NCBI GenBank assembly: GCA_963557785.1
Contig: CAUWBF010000019.1
Location: 1-5,819 of the forward strand
DNA from: Merdicola sp963557785
Lineage (GTDB): Bacteria > Bacillota > Clostridia > TANB77 > CAG-508
Length of the DNA: 5,819 bases
Direction of reading: 5' to 3'
Shown piece by piece: positions 5,640 through 5,819 of this stretch (position 1 is the first letter of the stretch; the number at the start of each line of letters is the position of its first letter). The notes below the pieces were generated by a model. The model was not told the DNA's origin and did no database searches. It was given only the letters and a program-made list of their open reading frames with translations. The translations under genes and the position numbers were made by a program.

Positions 5640-5819
5640 TGAAAACGACATTACATACTGACTGGACGGTCGGTGATATTTGCAAAGGCTTTGCCTTTGA
5701 CAAAAATGAAGGTAAAGGTCTTTTCGGGTTGGATGGTCAGTTGATTATCCAGCCTGAATATCAGCGTAATTATATTTATGGTGATGGTAAAAAGGACGTT
5801 GCTGTTGTGGAGTCTTTAT
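5639..5819 (+). CDS. DUF262 (GmrS-like ParB/Srx-fold) protein, N-terminal part only
   Basis: Only the first 60 codons lie in the window; the gene runs off the right edge. Residues 35-46 read LIIQPEYQRNYI, the hallmark of DUF262 proteins (usual form IPxYQRxYxW), followed by GDGKKDVAVVESL, where the family has a segment leading to a Ser-Ile/Leu-Leu helix. DUF262 is the nucleotide-hydrolysing ParB-like domain of GmrSD-type restriction enzymes and is often joined to a C-terminal DUF1524/HNH nuclease; whether that half exists cannot be seen here. The ATG at 5639 shares its A with the methyltransferase TAA (5637-5639), and AAAGGAG is at 5622-5628, 10 bases upstream, so translation is probably coupled. 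Beside a methyltransferase, a restriction or defence role is likely. The domain call is good; the activity is inferred. Confidence 0.8.
   Translation, partial: MKTTLHTDWTVGDICKGFAFDKNEGKGLFGLDGQLIIQPEYQRNYIYGDGKKDVAVVESL

Overview
The window reads as part of a plasmid or other self-replicating mobile element from a low-GC Gram-positive bacterium, most likely a gut-type Clostridia. The evidence for this is AT-rich DNA, strong purine-rich Shine-Dalgarno sites (AAAGGAG or GAGGTGA) before the genes, and a gene set typical of a replicon backbone plus cargo. All five genes lie on the + strand with short or zero gaps. No rRNA, tRNA, CRISPR array or transposase was seen.

Layout: positions 1-180 hold no gene, only degenerate direct repeats around TATGACC and CATATTATG. 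A good extended -10 promoter (191-219) runs into a strictly phased array of ten 8-bp boxes (215-294). Then come a short ParA-type ATPase (336-911) and a 77-residue ribbon-helix-helix protein (924-1157). A second array of seven boxes of the same consensus (1158-1213) fills the gap before a large family-B DNA polymerase with a proofreading domain (1242-4448). An EcoRI-family adenine methyltransferase (4464-5639) and the first 60 codons of a DUF262 protein (5639 to the window edge) close the window; their stop and start codons share one base.

How they may work together (inference): ParA plus the small RHH protein form a partition pair. The 8-bp arrays are the obvious binding sites for the RHH protein, serving as centromere and as operators in front of both the partition genes and the polymerase. 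This would tie plasmid segregation and copy control together, as omega does with 7-bp repeats on pSM19035, while the 8-bp quasi-palindromic box itself recalls MetJ met boxes. The polymerase is the only replication protein visible; no Rep initiator or terminal protein is in the window. The methyltransferase and DUF262 protein look like a modification/restriction-type defence pair carried behind the replication genes.

Oddities: the polymerase gene changes base composition near 1500-1620, from A-rich to T-rich on the sense strand, through a short GC-rich island with a 48-nt hairpin inside its N-terminal linker. Polymerase motif C reads TTDG instead of DTDS. The methyltransferase carries an EF-hand-like acidic loop. 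Both GAATTC sites in the window fall inside the two box arrays.
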